DNA from: Paenibacillus sp. FSL W8-0426
GTDB lineage: Bacteria > Bacillota > Bacilli > Paenibacillales > Paenibacillaceae
Assembly (NCBI RefSeq): GCF_037969725.1
Contig: NZ_CP150203.1
Location: forward strand, 1,938,001-2,002,000
Length of the DNA stretch: 64,000 nucleotides
Direction of reading: 5' to 3'
Under the pieces are notes generated by a model. That model had not been told where the DNA came from, did not search any database, and worked only from the letters and a program-made list of their open reading frames with translations. The position numbers and the translations under genes are program-made. Position 1 is the stretch's first letter. Each line of letters starts with the position of its first letter. This document shows, one piece after another, positions 36,184 to 45,514 of the stretch.

Positions 36184-37518
36184 ATGGACGGCCAGGAAGA
36201 AAACATAACGAAGCACGAGCAGTTATTGCAGCACATCGAACAACTCAAGGTAGGCAGCAAAATATCGGTTCGCGGCCTTGCGCGCGATCTTGGCGTCAGC
36301 GAGGGAACGGCCTATCGGGCCGTGAAGGAAGCGGAAAATTTCGGGCTGGTGGTCACCAAAGAACGGATCGGGACGGTACGGATCGAAAAAAGACCGCGCG
36401 GCATGTCGGAGCAGCTAACCTTTGCCGACGTCGTCACCATCGTGGAAGGCCACGTTCTCGGCGGGAGCGACGGGCTGGCCAAACCGCTTCACAAGTATGT
36501 CATTGGGGCAATGAAGGAACAGGCCATGGCCCGATACATCGATGCAGGAAGCCTGCTGATTGTCGGCAACCGGGACAATGCCCATTCCCTGGCGTTGGAG
36601 CAGGGGGCAGGGGTGCTCATTACGGGAGGATTCGGGACGAGCCGTGAGGTCAGGCTGCTGGCGGATGAACTGGGGTTGCCGATCATTTCGTCGCGACATG
36701 ATACGTTTACCGTGGCTTCGATGATCAACCGGGCGATTTTTGACAGGCTTATCAAGAAAAAAATCATGCTGGTTGAAGATATTATCGGACAGAAGCCAAG
36801 GCTTCAAGTCCTTAAAGTGAGCAGCCTGGCTGCGGATTTCCATGCGCTTGTGGCAGAGACGGGAGAACATCGCTTCCCTGTCGTGGATGAGTGGAACCGG
36901 GTAATCGGCATCGTCAGCCTCAAGGATGTCAGCGAGCTTCAGGCCGGTCAAAGCATCGAAAAGTGCGTCGTCCGCCGCCCGGTTACCGCCTCGCTGCAGA
37001 CATCTCTCGCTTCCGCCGCCCAGATCATGACGTGGGAAGGCATCGACTTTTTGCCGATCGTCGATCGGAATCGCAAGCTGATTGCGTCCGTGACGCGCAA
37101 AGAAGTGCTGCAGGCGATGCGGGATGCCCAGAAGCAGCCGCAGCTTGGAGAGACGTTTGACCATTTGATCTGGAATGGCTTCGCCGAAGAGCGCGGGGAA
37201 CAGAACGAACTGATCTTCCATGGATTCATCATTCCGCAAATGGCGACGGATCTGGGTACCATCTCGGAAGGCGTACTGCTTAACATCATGACCCAAGCCG
37301 GAAGACGTGCTGCCTGGGACGTGACGGGCAATGACCATGTCGTCGACAATATCACGACCTACTTTGTAAGGCCCGTGCAGATTGAAGACCAGATCATCGT
37401 CCGCCCGGTCATCCTGGAAACGAGCCGGCGAACCTGTAAAATGGATATCGTCATTTCCAGCGAGGGCAACACGGTGTGCAAGGCGGTCATGACGCTGCAT
37501 TCGATCGATCATGCGTAA
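36184..37518 (+). CDS. ytoI: YtoI family: HTH, DRTGG, CBS pair and thioesterase domains
   Basis: Multidomain probable regulator of 444 residues resembling B. subtilis YtoI. Order: a winged-helix N-terminus (residues about 25-70, SVRGLARDLGVSEGTAYRAVKEAE), a DRTGG domain (about 90-190, LLIVGNRDNAHSLAL, SRHDTFTVASMI), a CBS pair (about 195-310, FPVVDEWNRVIGIVSL, DFLPIVDRNRKLIAS) and a C-terminal hotdog/thioesterase-like domain (YFVRPVQIEDQIIVRP). CBS domains suggest sensing of adenine nucleotides. Its targets are unknown. GGGGGTGG at 36171 favours the ATG at 36184; TATAAT at 36137-36142 is a likely -10. Confidence 0.9.
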   Translation: MDGQEENITKHEQLLQHIEQLKVGSKISVRGLARDLGVSEGTAYRAVKEAENFGLVVTKERIGTVRIEKRPRGMSEQLTFADVVTIVEGHVLGGSDGLAKPLHKYVIGAMKEQAMARYIDAGSLLIVGNRDNAHSLALEQGAGVLITGGFGTSREVRLLADELGLPIISSRHDTFTVASMINRAIFDRLIKKKIMLVEDIIGQKPRLQVLKVSSLAADFHALVAETGEHRFPVVDEWNRVIGIVSLKDVSELQAGQSIEKCVVRRPVTASLQTSLASAAQIMTWEGIDFLPIVDRNRKLIASVTRKEVLQAMRDAQKQPQLGETFDHLIWNGFAEERGEQNELIFHGFIIPQMATDLGTISEGVLLNIMTQAGRRAAWDVTGNDHVVDNITTYFVRPVQIEDQIIVRPVILETSRRTCKMDIVISSEGNTVCKAVMTLHSIDHA

Positions 37519-37642
37519 GTTATTGCGAGAATAAGGGGAGATCACTGGCGAATGCGTATAAAACGCTGAATGCATTTGTTTCGCCTGATCTCCTTACCCG
37601 CATTGGAACGCAACCTGCATCCTCTAACGCGCCAGTCCTTTT

Positions 37643-37972
37643 TCACCGGGGTCCGGTGCCGGCGCCTTGCGCTTGGTCTATTCGTCTCGCATAATGGCTT
37701 CGGTTGCGGAGGCCAGCGAACAGATTGAAAGCACCGATAACCAGAAATAGCGCTTCCACAATAACGGACAGGGTGGAGCCCGTAAACACAAACATCAGAA
37801 TAAGGGCGAGCAGAATTAACATAATGCCCATCCAAATGTTGGTCCACGAACGGTACAATCCCGTTTGGGCGGCGCCGGAAGAACGATGTGAACGAATGCT
37901 GTTCAGGGCGGAACAGATCATGGCAAGGGCAAATGCTGCAATGAGGACCATCTTTAAAACTTCAATCAGCAT
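37643..37972 (-). CDS. ytpI: YtpI family membrane protein
   Basis: Small membrane protein of 109 residues with three hydrophobic segments (VLKMVLIAAFALAMICSAL, WMGIMLILLALILMFVF, VIVEALFLVIGAFNLFAGL). Its place, convergent with ytoI, is that of ytpI in B. subtilis. Function unknown. AAGGAG 9 bases upstream fits the ATG at 37972 rather than the ATG nine bases earlier. Confidence 0.8.
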   Translation of the reverse strand: MLIEVLKMVLIAAFALAMICSALNSIRSHRSSGAAQTGLYRSWTNIWMGIMLILLALILMFVFTGSTLSVIVEALFLVIGAFNLFAGLRNRSHYARRIDQAQGAGTGPR

Positions 37973-38071
37973 GCAGTGCATCTCCTTTTCTGGAAAACAT
38001 TCACTGCTCTCAGTGTACCATGCCCTTTTGGACAAGGATATCTTTTTGTTTCCATCCGATCGGCCAACTGG

Positions 38072-38560
38072 CTAGGTAGGAACATGCAGCCGAATCTGCA
38101 CCCATACATGCAGCACGCCTTCCATGACCAGCATCGTTTTGACCTGCACGCTGTACTGCTTTTCGCGAACGGTGTACGTTTTTTGATTCAGCATGATTCG
38201 GGTCATTTTGCTGTACTCGTCAATGTTAAAGACGTCCCGCCCGCGCAGCACTTCAAGTTCGTCGCCCAGCTTTTGCAGCATGATTTTGAGCGCTGCCTGA
38301 TCCGGCCCGTTATCGGATTCCTCCGACAGCACTTTGATCTCTTTAATCACGGTTTGCCGTTTGCTGTATTTTTTCAGCGTGATGATATCCTTCTCGTTTT
38401 GATGCAGTCGAAGCTGCAATTCCTGATTCGTAAGCCAGAGCTTGTTGTAGCTTAGATGGAAAATCCCGTTATATACGATGCTGCCGGCGATCGCTCCGAG
38501 TACAAAAACAGCGGTCATGCGCATCAGCGGCCGATAGCGGGAAAAGGGAGGGATTCTCAT
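38072..38560 (-). CDS. ytrI: Sporulation membrane protein YtrI
   Basis: Protein of 162 residues with one transmembrane segment (TAVFVLGAIAGSIVYNGIF) followed by a coiled coil (LTNQELQLRLHQNEKDIITL) and a C-terminal domain facing the outside. Matches YtrI, a sigma-E dependent protein that affects spore resistance in B. subtilis. It follows ytrH on the minus strand with a 27-base gap. Confidence 0.88.
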   Translation of the reverse strand: MRIPPFSRYRPLMRMTAVFVLGAIAGSIVYNGIFHLSYNKLWLTNQELQLRLHQNEKDIITLKKYSKRQTVIKEIKVLSEESDNGPDQAALKIMLQKLGDELEVLRGRDVFNIDEYSKMTRIMLNQKTYTVREKQYSVQVKTMLVMEGVLHVWVQIRLHVPT

Positions 38561-38587
38561 ACACGTCGCCCCTTCCTCATCCTCATG

Positions 38588-38914
38588 TCAACTCCGCCCC
38601 CCGCAGATCCACTTGACCAATTCCGTTCCCATATGAGCGCCCATGAATGCCGAGATCAGATACAAAATCTGTTTGACCGCCGGAGACATGTTGCCATCGA
38701 GGAAATTGCTCTCGATCACCCGCATGGGATCAATGGTACCTCCCACGGCAGCCGCCAGCGCCCATATTTTGATTTTGCTGGAAATGTCAAGCATCGTCTG
38801 CGTCGGAGGCTGCATGGACAGAACGGCTCCGATGCCTCCCAACATAGCTCCACCCAGCACGATGCCGAACGCGATGAAAAAATCGAGAATGGCTTTGGAC
38901 AAAAATGTGCTCAC
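38588..38914 (-). CDS. ytrH: Sporulation membrane protein YtrH
   Basis: Membrane protein of 108 residues: FFIAFGIVLGGAMLGGIGAV, WALAAAVGGTIDPMRVIES and ILYLISAFMGAHMGTELVKW, the sequence pattern of YtrH. Starts with a GTG after AAAGGGGTG. In B. subtilis ytrH and ytrI form a mother-cell operon beside dnaE, as here. Confidence 0.92.
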   Translation of the reverse strand: MSTFLSKAILDFFIAFGIVLGGAMLGGIGAVLSMQPPTQTMLDISSKIKIWALAAAVGGTIDPMRVIESNFLDGNMSPAVKQILYLISAFMGAHMGTELVKWICGGRS

Positions 38915-39310
38915 TTGTAAAACACCCCTTTCAGACCCAGCGGCGCACCTCCTGTCTTCGGTCAGAGGCAGGGGGAGCAGCTTGTACTTCTATATGTATG
39001 GGCATGCCCCCGAACGTTATGATAAACTTTAAAGATTCGTTCGGGATTCCTTCATTTTCATAGTCGTCGGGACGAACGGAAACGCTTTTCCGCTTTGACT
39101 CTGCTGCGCCGATGAATTATGATGGAAACAAGTGTTTGTATGTCCTGATATCATGAATATAGCGATGATGAATAGACGGGAATTTGGGGAGGACAGAAGC
39201 TCGATGGAGCGGGAAATCGCCGTCCCGAGAGCGGAAAGCCGAGCAAATAAATTTAACGATAGAGACGAAGGAATGTGGAATAGCAATCCGCGGCGAAAGG
39301 AAGACAAGCC
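38915..39310. other. Divergent ytrH-dnaE promoter region
   Basis: About 395 bases with no supported gene. It holds the dnaE promoter (39095-39123) and must contain the ytrH sporulation promoter, which I could not place. A 60-codon frame at 39132-39314 overlaps the dnaE ribosome site and start and is not credited. Confidence 0.55.
39095..39123 (+). promoter_or_regulatory. Sigma-A promoter for dnaE
   Basis: TTGACT (39095-39100), 17 bases, TATGAT (39118-39123): five of six matches in each hexamer and ideal spacing. About 190 bases of leader precede the dnaE ATG. Confidence 0.7.
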
Positions 39311-42300
39311 ATGAGTTCTTTTGTGCATTTGCACGTTCACAGCGAATACAGTTTGCTGGACGGCGCTGCGCGTATTCCGGATCTCGTGAACAAGGCCGCA
39401 GATCTTGGAATGACCGCATTGGCGCTAACCGATCACGGCGTCATGTATGGCGCCATACCTTTCTATAAAGCTTGCGTTCAGCGCGGCATCAAGCCGATTA
39501 TCGGATGCGAAGCTTATATGACGGCAGGTTCCCGGAAGGAAAGGGGAAGCCGGAAAGACCAGCCGATCCATCACCTGATTTTGCTGGCCAAAAACATGAC
39601 CGGTTACCGCAATCTGATGAAATTGTGCTCCATCGGTCATCTGGAAGGATTTCATTATAAACCCCGCATCGATATGGAGAGTTTGGCCGAGTACCATGAG
39701 GGGATCATATGCATGAGCGCGTGCCTGGGCGGGGAAGTGCCGCAGCATTTGCTTCACGGGCGCGAGGAAGAAGCGCGGCGCGCGGCGCTGCGTTACAAAG
39801 CGATCTTTGGCTCCGACTTCTATCTGGAACTGCAGGATCATGGCCTGCCCGAGCAGAAACGGGTAAACCCTCAGTTGATCCGACTGGCGGAAGAACTCGG
39901 CATCCCGCTTGCCGCGACCAATGACGTTCATTACTTGAACGAGGAAGATGCCGAGCTTCAGGACGTGCTGATTTGCATCGGCACGGGCAAAACGGTGGAC
40001 GACGACACCCGCTTGCGCATCGGCACCAACCAATTGTACCTCAAAAGCGGACAGGAGATGGCCCGCCTGTTCCCGCATGTGCCGCAGGCTTTGGAAAACA
40101 CGGTCCGCATCGCGGAAGCGTGCGAATTGGAACTGGAATTCGGCAAATCGATTTTGCCGGAGTACCGTCCGCTTCCCGATGGCATGACACCTTCGGAATA
40201 TTTGCGTCAGCTGTGCGTGGAAGGCATGCACTCCAGATACGCGGAAACGCCGCGCTGGACCGATCCGGAGCTGAAATCCGAACTGGAGCAGCGGCTTGAC
40301 TACGAGCTGCAGGTCATCGACAGCATGGGATTCTCGGATTATTTTCTGATCGTATGGGACTTCATTGCGTACGCCCATCGCGAGGGGATCGTGACGGGCC
40401 CGGGCCGGGGTTCCTCGGCAGGCAGCCTTGTTGCCTATACGCTGCGCATTACGGACGTTGATCCGATGAAATACAACTTGCTCTTTGAACGTTTCCTGAA
40501 TCCCGAGCGCATTTCCATGCCTGATATCGATATCGATTTCAGCGACGAACGCCGGGACGAAGTGATCGAATACGTGGCCCAAAAGTACGGCAAGGGACAC
40601 GTCGCCCAGATCATTACCTTCGGGACGATGGCGGCCCGTGCGGCCGTGCGGGACGTCGGCCGCGCCCTGAACGTGCCGTACGGCGAGGTCGACAAAGCGG
40701 CGAAGCTCATCCCTGCCCAACTCGGCATCAGCATCGAGCGGGCGATGGAGGCGTCTCCGGAGCTGAAGGGTTTGTACGAAACCAAACCAAGGACGCGCGA
40801 ATTGCTGGACATGGCCGTGAGAGTGGAGGGCAAGCCAAGACACGCATCGACGCATGCGGCGGGGGTCGTCATTTCCCGCGATCCGCTGACGGATGCAGTG
40901 CCGCTCCAGGAAGGCAGCGAAGGGACGGCGCTAACCCAGTATTCCATGGAAAACCTGGAAGCGATCGGATTGCTCAAAATGGACTTTCTCGGTCTGCGCA
41001 CCCTGTCGATCATCGAACGGTGTTTGCGGTGGATCGGCGAGACGGGCGAGGTTCCCGATTTCCGCCATATCCCGGATAACGACGCGGCGACCTACGAAAT
41101 GCTCGGCCGGGGCGATACGATGGGCATATTTCAGCTGGAGTCCGCGGGCATCCGCCGGGTGCTGAAGGAACTAAGGCCCAGCGTGTTCGAGGATATCATT
41201 TCGGTGCTCGCCTTGTATCGTCCGGGTCCGATGGAGTTCATTCCGAAATATATTCAGGGCAAGCATGGAGAGATTGAGGTGGAGTATCCGCACAAGGACC
41301 TGGAGCCGATCCTGAAGGATACGTACGGCATCATCGTGTACCAGGAACAGATTATGCAGATTGCGTCCCGCATGGCGGGTTTCTCGCTTGGAGAAGCGGA
41401 TTTGCTGCGCAGGGCAGTATCCAAGAAAAAGAGGGAAGTGCTGGATGAAGAGCGCGGCCACTTCGTGCAGGGAAGCTTGAAGCAAGGGTACGGCGAAACG
41501 GAAGCCGATCATGTCTACGACATGATCGTACGCTTCGCGAACTACGGCTTTCCGCGCGCGCATGCGGCGGCGTATGGCGTGCTGGCGTTTCAGACCGCCT
41601 ACCTCAAGGCGCATTATCCGGTACATTTCATGGCATCCATGCTGACGGCCGTCATGGGCAGCCACCGCAAAGTCGCGGAATATGTCGTGGAATGCCGGCG
41701 AATGGGCATCGAGGTGCTTCCGCCTGACGTCAACCAGAGCGGCATTCTTTTTACGCCGGTGTTCGACTTCACAGAAGGCGGGGATAACCGCATTGCCAGT
41801 GAAGGCATGCAGGCGCACAGCAAACGGGGCTCCATTCGTTTCGGTCTTGCTGCGGTCAAAAACGTAGGCACGCAGGCGATGGAAAGCATCATGCATGTGC
41901 GGAAGGAGCGTCCGTTCGACAGCCTGCTCGATTTTTGTCGCCGCGTGGACTTGCGGGTATGCAACAAACGGGTGATCGAGTCGCTGGTTCAAGCAGGGGC
42001 TTTCGACACGCTGCCTGGTCATCGGGCCCAGCTGCTGGCCATGCTGGACGAAACGGTAGAGGCAGCGTTGAAATGGCGGAAGGAACGTGAGGATTTGCAG
42101 ATCCAACTGTTCGATTTCGTGGAAACGCCCAACTGGGAAATCGATTATCCGGAAATTCCGCCATATTCCGCTACTCAGCAATTGGAGCTTGAACGGGAGC
42201 TGCTCGGACTGTACCTGTCCGGCCATCCGCTGGACGATTACGAGGCGCTGCTGGAATCCAGCGGGGCCGACCGGATCATGGAACTGACGGAAGCGGCGGA

Positions 42301-43036
42301 CGATGCGATGGCCGTCGCGGCCGGGATGGTGGTGTCCGTGAAGTCGATCACGACGAAACAGGGCAAGGCGATGGCGTTCATGGAGCTGGAAGACCAGATC
42401 GAACGCTGCGAAGTGGTTCTCTTTCCCGAAGTATGGCGGCGGAGCCAGCAGTATGTCGGGAAAGGCGAACTGCTCGTCGTGCGTGCGCGCGTACAGCACC
42501 AGGACGAGGGGTTCAAGCTGCTGGCCGAGGAAGTGGCGCCGCTCGGTCCGGCGGCACTGGAGCAGCAGCTGCGCAGCCGCGAACGGCGCGGCCGGTCCGG
42601 CAGCGGCAGCGCCTCGCGCCCGGCAGCCGGGGCACGGCAGCCGGTTGGCGCGGGAGCCGCTCAGCAGCGGAGCGGGGCAGGCGATGGCGCTGCAGGGCCG
42701 TGCGGCGGAGCCAGCTCAGGCAGCGGCGGCGGAGGATCGGCAGCTGCCCGAGCGGCGGCTGGCCAGGCCGATGGCGGAGCCGTGCAGGAGCGGCGCGCCC
42801 CGGCAGCGGAGCAGCGGGTGTTCGTGAAGATCACGCCGCAATCGGAACAGCCCGAGTTGCTGGAGCGTCTGAAGCAGCTGCTGCAGCGGCATCAGGGACC
42901 CGTGGCCACGGTGCTCTTCTATGAGCGGCAGCAGAAGCTGCTGGCACTCAGCGATGCTTACCGCATCAAACCTTCGCCGGAATTGTTCGCCGAGATGGAG
43001 AACATGCTGGGCAAGGACACGGTCCGAATCAAATGA
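39311..43036 (+). CDS. dnaE: DNA polymerase III alpha subunit DnaE
   Basis: Replicative polymerase that extends RNA primers in Bacillales before PolC takes over. 1241 residues. Order: an N-terminal PHP domain (VHLHVHSEYSLLDGAA), the polymerase palm with the catalytic aspartates in GPGRGSSAGS and PDIDIDFSDERRDEVIEY, thumb and fingers (GIFQLESAGIRRVLKEL, YRPGPMEFIPKYI), a helix-hairpin-helix part and an OB fold (VSVKSITTKQGKAMAFMELE). The family is usually about 1115 residues in B. subtilis; the excess is a Gly/Ala/Ser/Arg-rich low-complexity stretch at about 1087-1163 (DNA 42570-42800, very GC-rich) between the OB fold and the C-terminal tail. Confidence 0.98.
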   Translation: MSSFVHLHVHSEYSLLDGAARIPDLVNKAADLGMTALALTDHGVMYGAIPFYKACVQRGIKPIIGCEAYMTAGSRKERGSRKDQPIHHLILLAKNMTGYRNLMKLCSIGHLEGFHYKPRIDMESLAEYHEGIICMSACLGGEVPQHLLHGREEEARRAALRYKAIFGSDFYLELQDHGLPEQKRVNPQLIRLAEELGIPLAATNDVHYLNEEDAELQDVLICIGTGKTVDDDTRLRIGTNQLYLKSGQEMARLFPHVPQALENTVRIAEACELELEFGKSILPEYRPLPDGMTPSEYLRQLCVEGMHSRYAETPRWTDPELKSELEQRLDYELQVIDSMGFSDYFLIVWDFIAYAHREGIVTGPGRGSSAGSLVAYTLRITDVDPMKYNLLFERFLNPERISMPDIDIDFSDERRDEVIEYVAQKYGKGHVAQIITFGTMAARAAVRDVGRALNVPYGEVDKAAKLIPAQLGISIERAMEASPELKGLYETKPRTRELLDMAVRVEGKPRHASTHAAGVVISRDPLTDAVPLQEGSEGTALTQYSMENLEAIGLLKMDFLGLRTLSIIERCLRWIGETGEVPDFRHIPDNDAATYEMLGRGDTMGIFQLESAGIRRVLKELRPSVFEDIISVLALYRPGPMEFIPKYIQGKHGEIEVEYPHKDLEPILKDTYGIIVYQEQIMQIASRMAGFSLGEADLLRRAVSKKKREVLDEERGHFVQGSLKQGYGETEADHVYDMIVRFANYGFPRAHAAAYGVLAFQTAYLKAHYPVHFMASMLTAVMGSHRKVAEYVVECRRMGIEVLPPDVNQSGILFTPVFDFTEGGDNRIASEGMQAHSKRGSIRFGLAAVKNVGTQAMESIMHVRKERPFDSLLDFCRRVDLRVCNKRVIESLVQAGAFDTLPGHRAQLLAMLDETVEAALKWRKEREDLQIQLFDFVETPNWEIDYPEIPPYSATQQLELERELLGLYLSGHPLDDYEALLESSGADRIMELTEAADDAMAVAAGMVVSVKSITTKQGKAMAFMELEDQIERCEVVLFPEVWRRSQQYVGKGELLVVRARVQHQDEGFKLLAEEVAPLGPAALEQQLRSRERRGRSGSGSASRPAAGARQPVGAGAAQQRSGAGDGAAGPCGGASSGSGGGGSAAARAAAGQADGGAVQERRAPAAEQRVFVKITPQSEQPELLERLKQLLQRHQGPVATVLFYERQQKLLALSDAYRIKPSPELFAEMENMLGKDTVRIK

Positions 43037-43069
43037 TCCGAGGCCAACGCGGGCCTCAAGGCATCATGT

Positions 43070-43101
43070 CAAGCCTGTCCGGAAACCGGACAGGTTTTTT
43101 G
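43070..43101 (+). terminator. Terminator after dnaE
   Basis: AAGCCTGTCCGG / CCGGACAGGTT with an AAA loop followed by TTTT. Confidence 0.88.
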
Positions 43102-43266
43102 ATCCTTGTCATCATCCGGGGTGACGCAGAGGACCGAATCCGTATGGAGAAACAAAGCGCTGGGCGCCATTCGTCGCATTTTTTATGAACATTTCACCGG
43201 CTTGCCGCATACACTTGAGAACACCAAAGAACCTGACGGTCCTTGAGGAGCGAGACGGGAGGCCAA

Positions 43267-43761
43267 ATGATGTCATATGAAATTGTCGAAGCGATGCTGT
43301 CCAGACGGGGCGTCGGGCTTGATTCCATTGCGAAAATTGTTTACCAGCTGCAAATCGGGTATCATCCTGATCTGACCATGGACGATTGCGTCAACAGCGT
43401 AAAGGCCGTGCTGCATAAACGTGAAGTGCAGTATACCCTGTATACGGGAATTGCGCTGGATGAGCTTGCGGAGAAACGCTTGCTGCCCCAGCCGCTTCAG
43501 GCCATTATGGAAGCCGACGAATCCCTGTACGGGGTGGACGAGACTCTGGCCCTGGGCATTACCCATGTGTTCGGCATGATTGGTTTAACCAGCTTTGGTT
43601 ATTTGGATAAAGAAAAAATCGGGGTGATCCGGGATCTGAATGAGCATGGTACAGGCATCCACGTCTTTCTTGACGACCTTGTCGCTGGTCTGGCCGCGGC
43701 CGCCTCTGCAAGAATCGCCCACAACAACGTCAAGGCCAAAAAATATCCTGCTGGAGAATGA
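43267..43761 (+). CDS. pgpA: Phosphatidylglycerophosphatase A family protein
   Basis: Protein of 164 residues of the PgpA/YutG family, which dephosphorylates phosphatidylglycerophosphate to phosphatidylglycerol. Recognised by MLSRRGVGLDSIAKIVYQLQ, the central LGITHVFGMIGLTSFGYLDK and GIHVFLDDLVAGLAAAA. A hydrophobic C-terminal helix is short. GGGAGG at 43258 and following suits either of two adjacent ATGs (43267, 43270). This gene is not between dnaE and accD in B. subtilis. Confidence 0.85.
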   Translation: MMSYEIVEAMLSRRGVGLDSIAKIVYQLQIGYHPDLTMDDCVNSVKAVLHKREVQYTLYTGIALDELAEKRLLPQPLQAIMEADESLYGVDETLALGITHVFGMIGLTSFGYLDKEKIGVIRDLNEHGTGIHVFLDDLVAGLAAAASARIAHNNVKAKKYPAGE

Positions 43762-43935
43762 ACATGGATCTGCCGCATTTCTGAAAACAGCCATGGGCGG
43801 CATGCGCTGCCCTGCCGGGTAAGGCTGCTCCCCATCAGGAAAATTCAGGATAGATGAGCCGGTCGGACCGTGTTGCAATACAGGACGAATGTCCTTCAAA
43901 TTGCAGATTTCTTCCGTACAGTCCCGAACCCTTCC

Positions 43936-43965
43936 TTGCAGAAAAAAAGTGAGGTATGTTATCAT
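43936..43965 (+). promoter_or_regulatory. Possible sigma-A promoter upstream of the accDA cluster
   Basis: TTGCAG (43936-43941), 18 bases, TATCAT (43960-43965), 48 bases before a small gene that precedes accD. Confidence 0.45.
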
Positions 43966-44013
43966 TAGTCCAATATACGGGCTCTGAACATTAGCTTAGG
44001 GGGCGGACGAGGA

Positions 44014-44202
44014 ATGTGGACGGTGATTTACATTGCACCGACAGCAAAGGTTGCGGACAAGATCAAAACCAAGCTTTCGGAAGAAGGTTTTCTGGTACAG
44101 ACCCGTCCCATCAGTGTATCCAAGCAACAATACGAGATTCGCGTCCCTTCTGGGGAGTTGGAAGAGATTCAGGAAGTGCTGAACTCGATTCTGCATTCCT
44201 GA
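44014..44202 (+). CDS. Small conserved-looking protein, 62 residues
   Basis: Begins MWTVIYIAPTAKVADKIK and continues EEGFLVQTRPISVSKQQYEI then SGELEEIQEVLNSIL. The strand-helix-strand-strand-helix pattern suggests a small ferredoxin-like fold that might bind a ligand or protein; it resembles the short signal-transducing or DUF2007-type proteins in shape only. Lies upstream of accD. Function unknown. Confidence 0.65.
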   Translation: MWTVIYIAPTAKVADKIKTKLSEEGFLVQTRPISVSKQQYEIRVPSGELEEIQEVLNSILHS

Positions 44203-44620
44203 TTCGTTCAATAGAAGACGTGCCTTGGCGCATGAAGGAGTACCGATGAACCGGTACATAAGGGATTGACCGCACAGGGAGAGAGAGGAATCGACTTGCA
44301 CGTATCGTTATGCTGCTGTCCTTCCTTCTTTTTTTGTTAGGACAAGATCGGACCGATGATGCCGTGCCCTTGCGCCAGCACAGATTCAAGCATTCGCTCA
44401 GGCAATCTTTCGGTGATTGCGGCAGCATAGGGCGGTAATGATGCTGACCGCTGGTGGCTGCCCGTGCCGGCGGATTGTTTTGTTGTGGACGGATGAGACA
44501 AGCCCCGCGGCACCGTGCTGCTCGTAAGCGGTTTACCGCAGTCGTTCAGACTATTGAGGCATTAATGTGATGGGCTGAGTGTGCTGCGGATATCAAATCA
44601 ACAGCTGGAGAGGTGTAGTT
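44203..44620. other. 418-base leader before accD, no gene found
   Basis: No supported coding frame. It contains a palindromic GTACCGATGAACCGGTAC (44240-44257) and a stretch CCTTCCTTCTTTTTTTG near 44320. I could not assign a FapR-type operator or a riboswitch. Confidence 0.5.
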
Positions 44621-45514
44621 GTGTTCAAAGATATATTCCAGAAGAAACGGAAGTACGCTACCATACCTTCCGAGCGTGCAGTTCGTGGCGAAGGCCAGGA
44701 AACTGAGGAACGCCCAAAACGTGAAATACCCGAAGGGCTTATGAACAAGTGCAGCAAATGCGGCACGATTCAATATAGCAAGGAACTGGAGAAAAATTTG
44801 AAAGTTTGCCCTGCATGCGGCTACCATATGCGCTTGAACGCGATGGAGCGCATTGCCATGGTGCTCGATGAGACGGGGTTCGTGGAATACGATGCCGACA
44901 TGGTATCGGTAGACCCGCTCGGCTTTCCGGGATACAGCACCAAACTGGAGCAGCAGCGGTTGAAGTCCGGGCTGAAGGAAGCGGTGATCACCGGCGAAGG
45001 CACCATCGAAGGACTGCCTGTCGTCGTTGCCGTCATGAGCTTTGATTTTTTTACAGGCAGCATGGGCTCGGTAGTGGGTGAAAAAATTACGCGTGCGATC
45101 GAGAAAGCGACGGAAAAACGTCTGCCGTTGATCATTTTCTCCACGTCCGGCGGTGCCCGGATGCAAGAAAGCATTCTCAGCTTGATGCAGATGGCGAAAA
45201 CAAGCGCGGCGCTGTCACGCCTTGACGAACAGGGCGGATTATATATATCGGTCATTACGGACCCGACGACGGGTGGTGTATCCGCAAGCTTTGCGAGCCT
45301 GGGCGACATCATTATCGCAGAACCGGGAGCCGTCTTTGGTTTTGCGGGCCGAATCGTCATCGAGCAGACGATCCGCCAGAAGCTGCCGGACGATTTTCAG
45401 ACTGCGGAGTTCAATCAGCAGCATGGACAGCTGGACCTGGTCGTTCATCGCAAGGAATTGCGGTCCACGCTGGGTAAACTGCTGGATATGCACAGTGAAA
45501 AGGGAGGGGTCTGA
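44621..45514 (+). CDS. accD: Acetyl-CoA carboxylase, carboxyltransferase subunit beta
   Basis: Beta half of the carboxyltransferase that makes malonyl-CoA for fatty acid synthesis. 297 residues. The N-terminal zinc ribbon has four cysteines ([10 protein letters not shown] ... [10 protein letters not shown]), and the crotonase-like core holds [21 protein letters not shown] and [21 protein letters not shown] six bases upstream marks the GTG at 44621; the frame is open to 44579. The stop codon directly abuts the accA start, ensuring paired synthesis. Confidence 0.97.
   Translation: MFKDIFQKKRKYATIPSERAVRGEGQETEERPKREIPEGLMNKCSKCGTIQYSKELEKNLKVCPACGYHMRLNAMERIAMVLDETGFVEYDADMVSVDPLGFPGYSTKLEQQRLKSGLKEAVITGEGTIEGLPVVVAVMSFDFFTGSMGSVVGEKITRAIEKATEKRLPLIIFSTSGGARMQESILSLMQMAKTSAALSRLDEQGGLYISVITDPTTGGVSASFASLGDIIIAEPGAVFGFAGRIVIEQTIRQKLPDDFQTAEFNQQHGQLDLVVHRKELRSTLGKLLDMHSEKGGV

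Noticed and set aside
39132..39314. 60-codon frame before dnaE
   Set aside because: It lies in the dnaE leader, overlaps the dnaE ribosome site and start, and has no ribosome site of its own.
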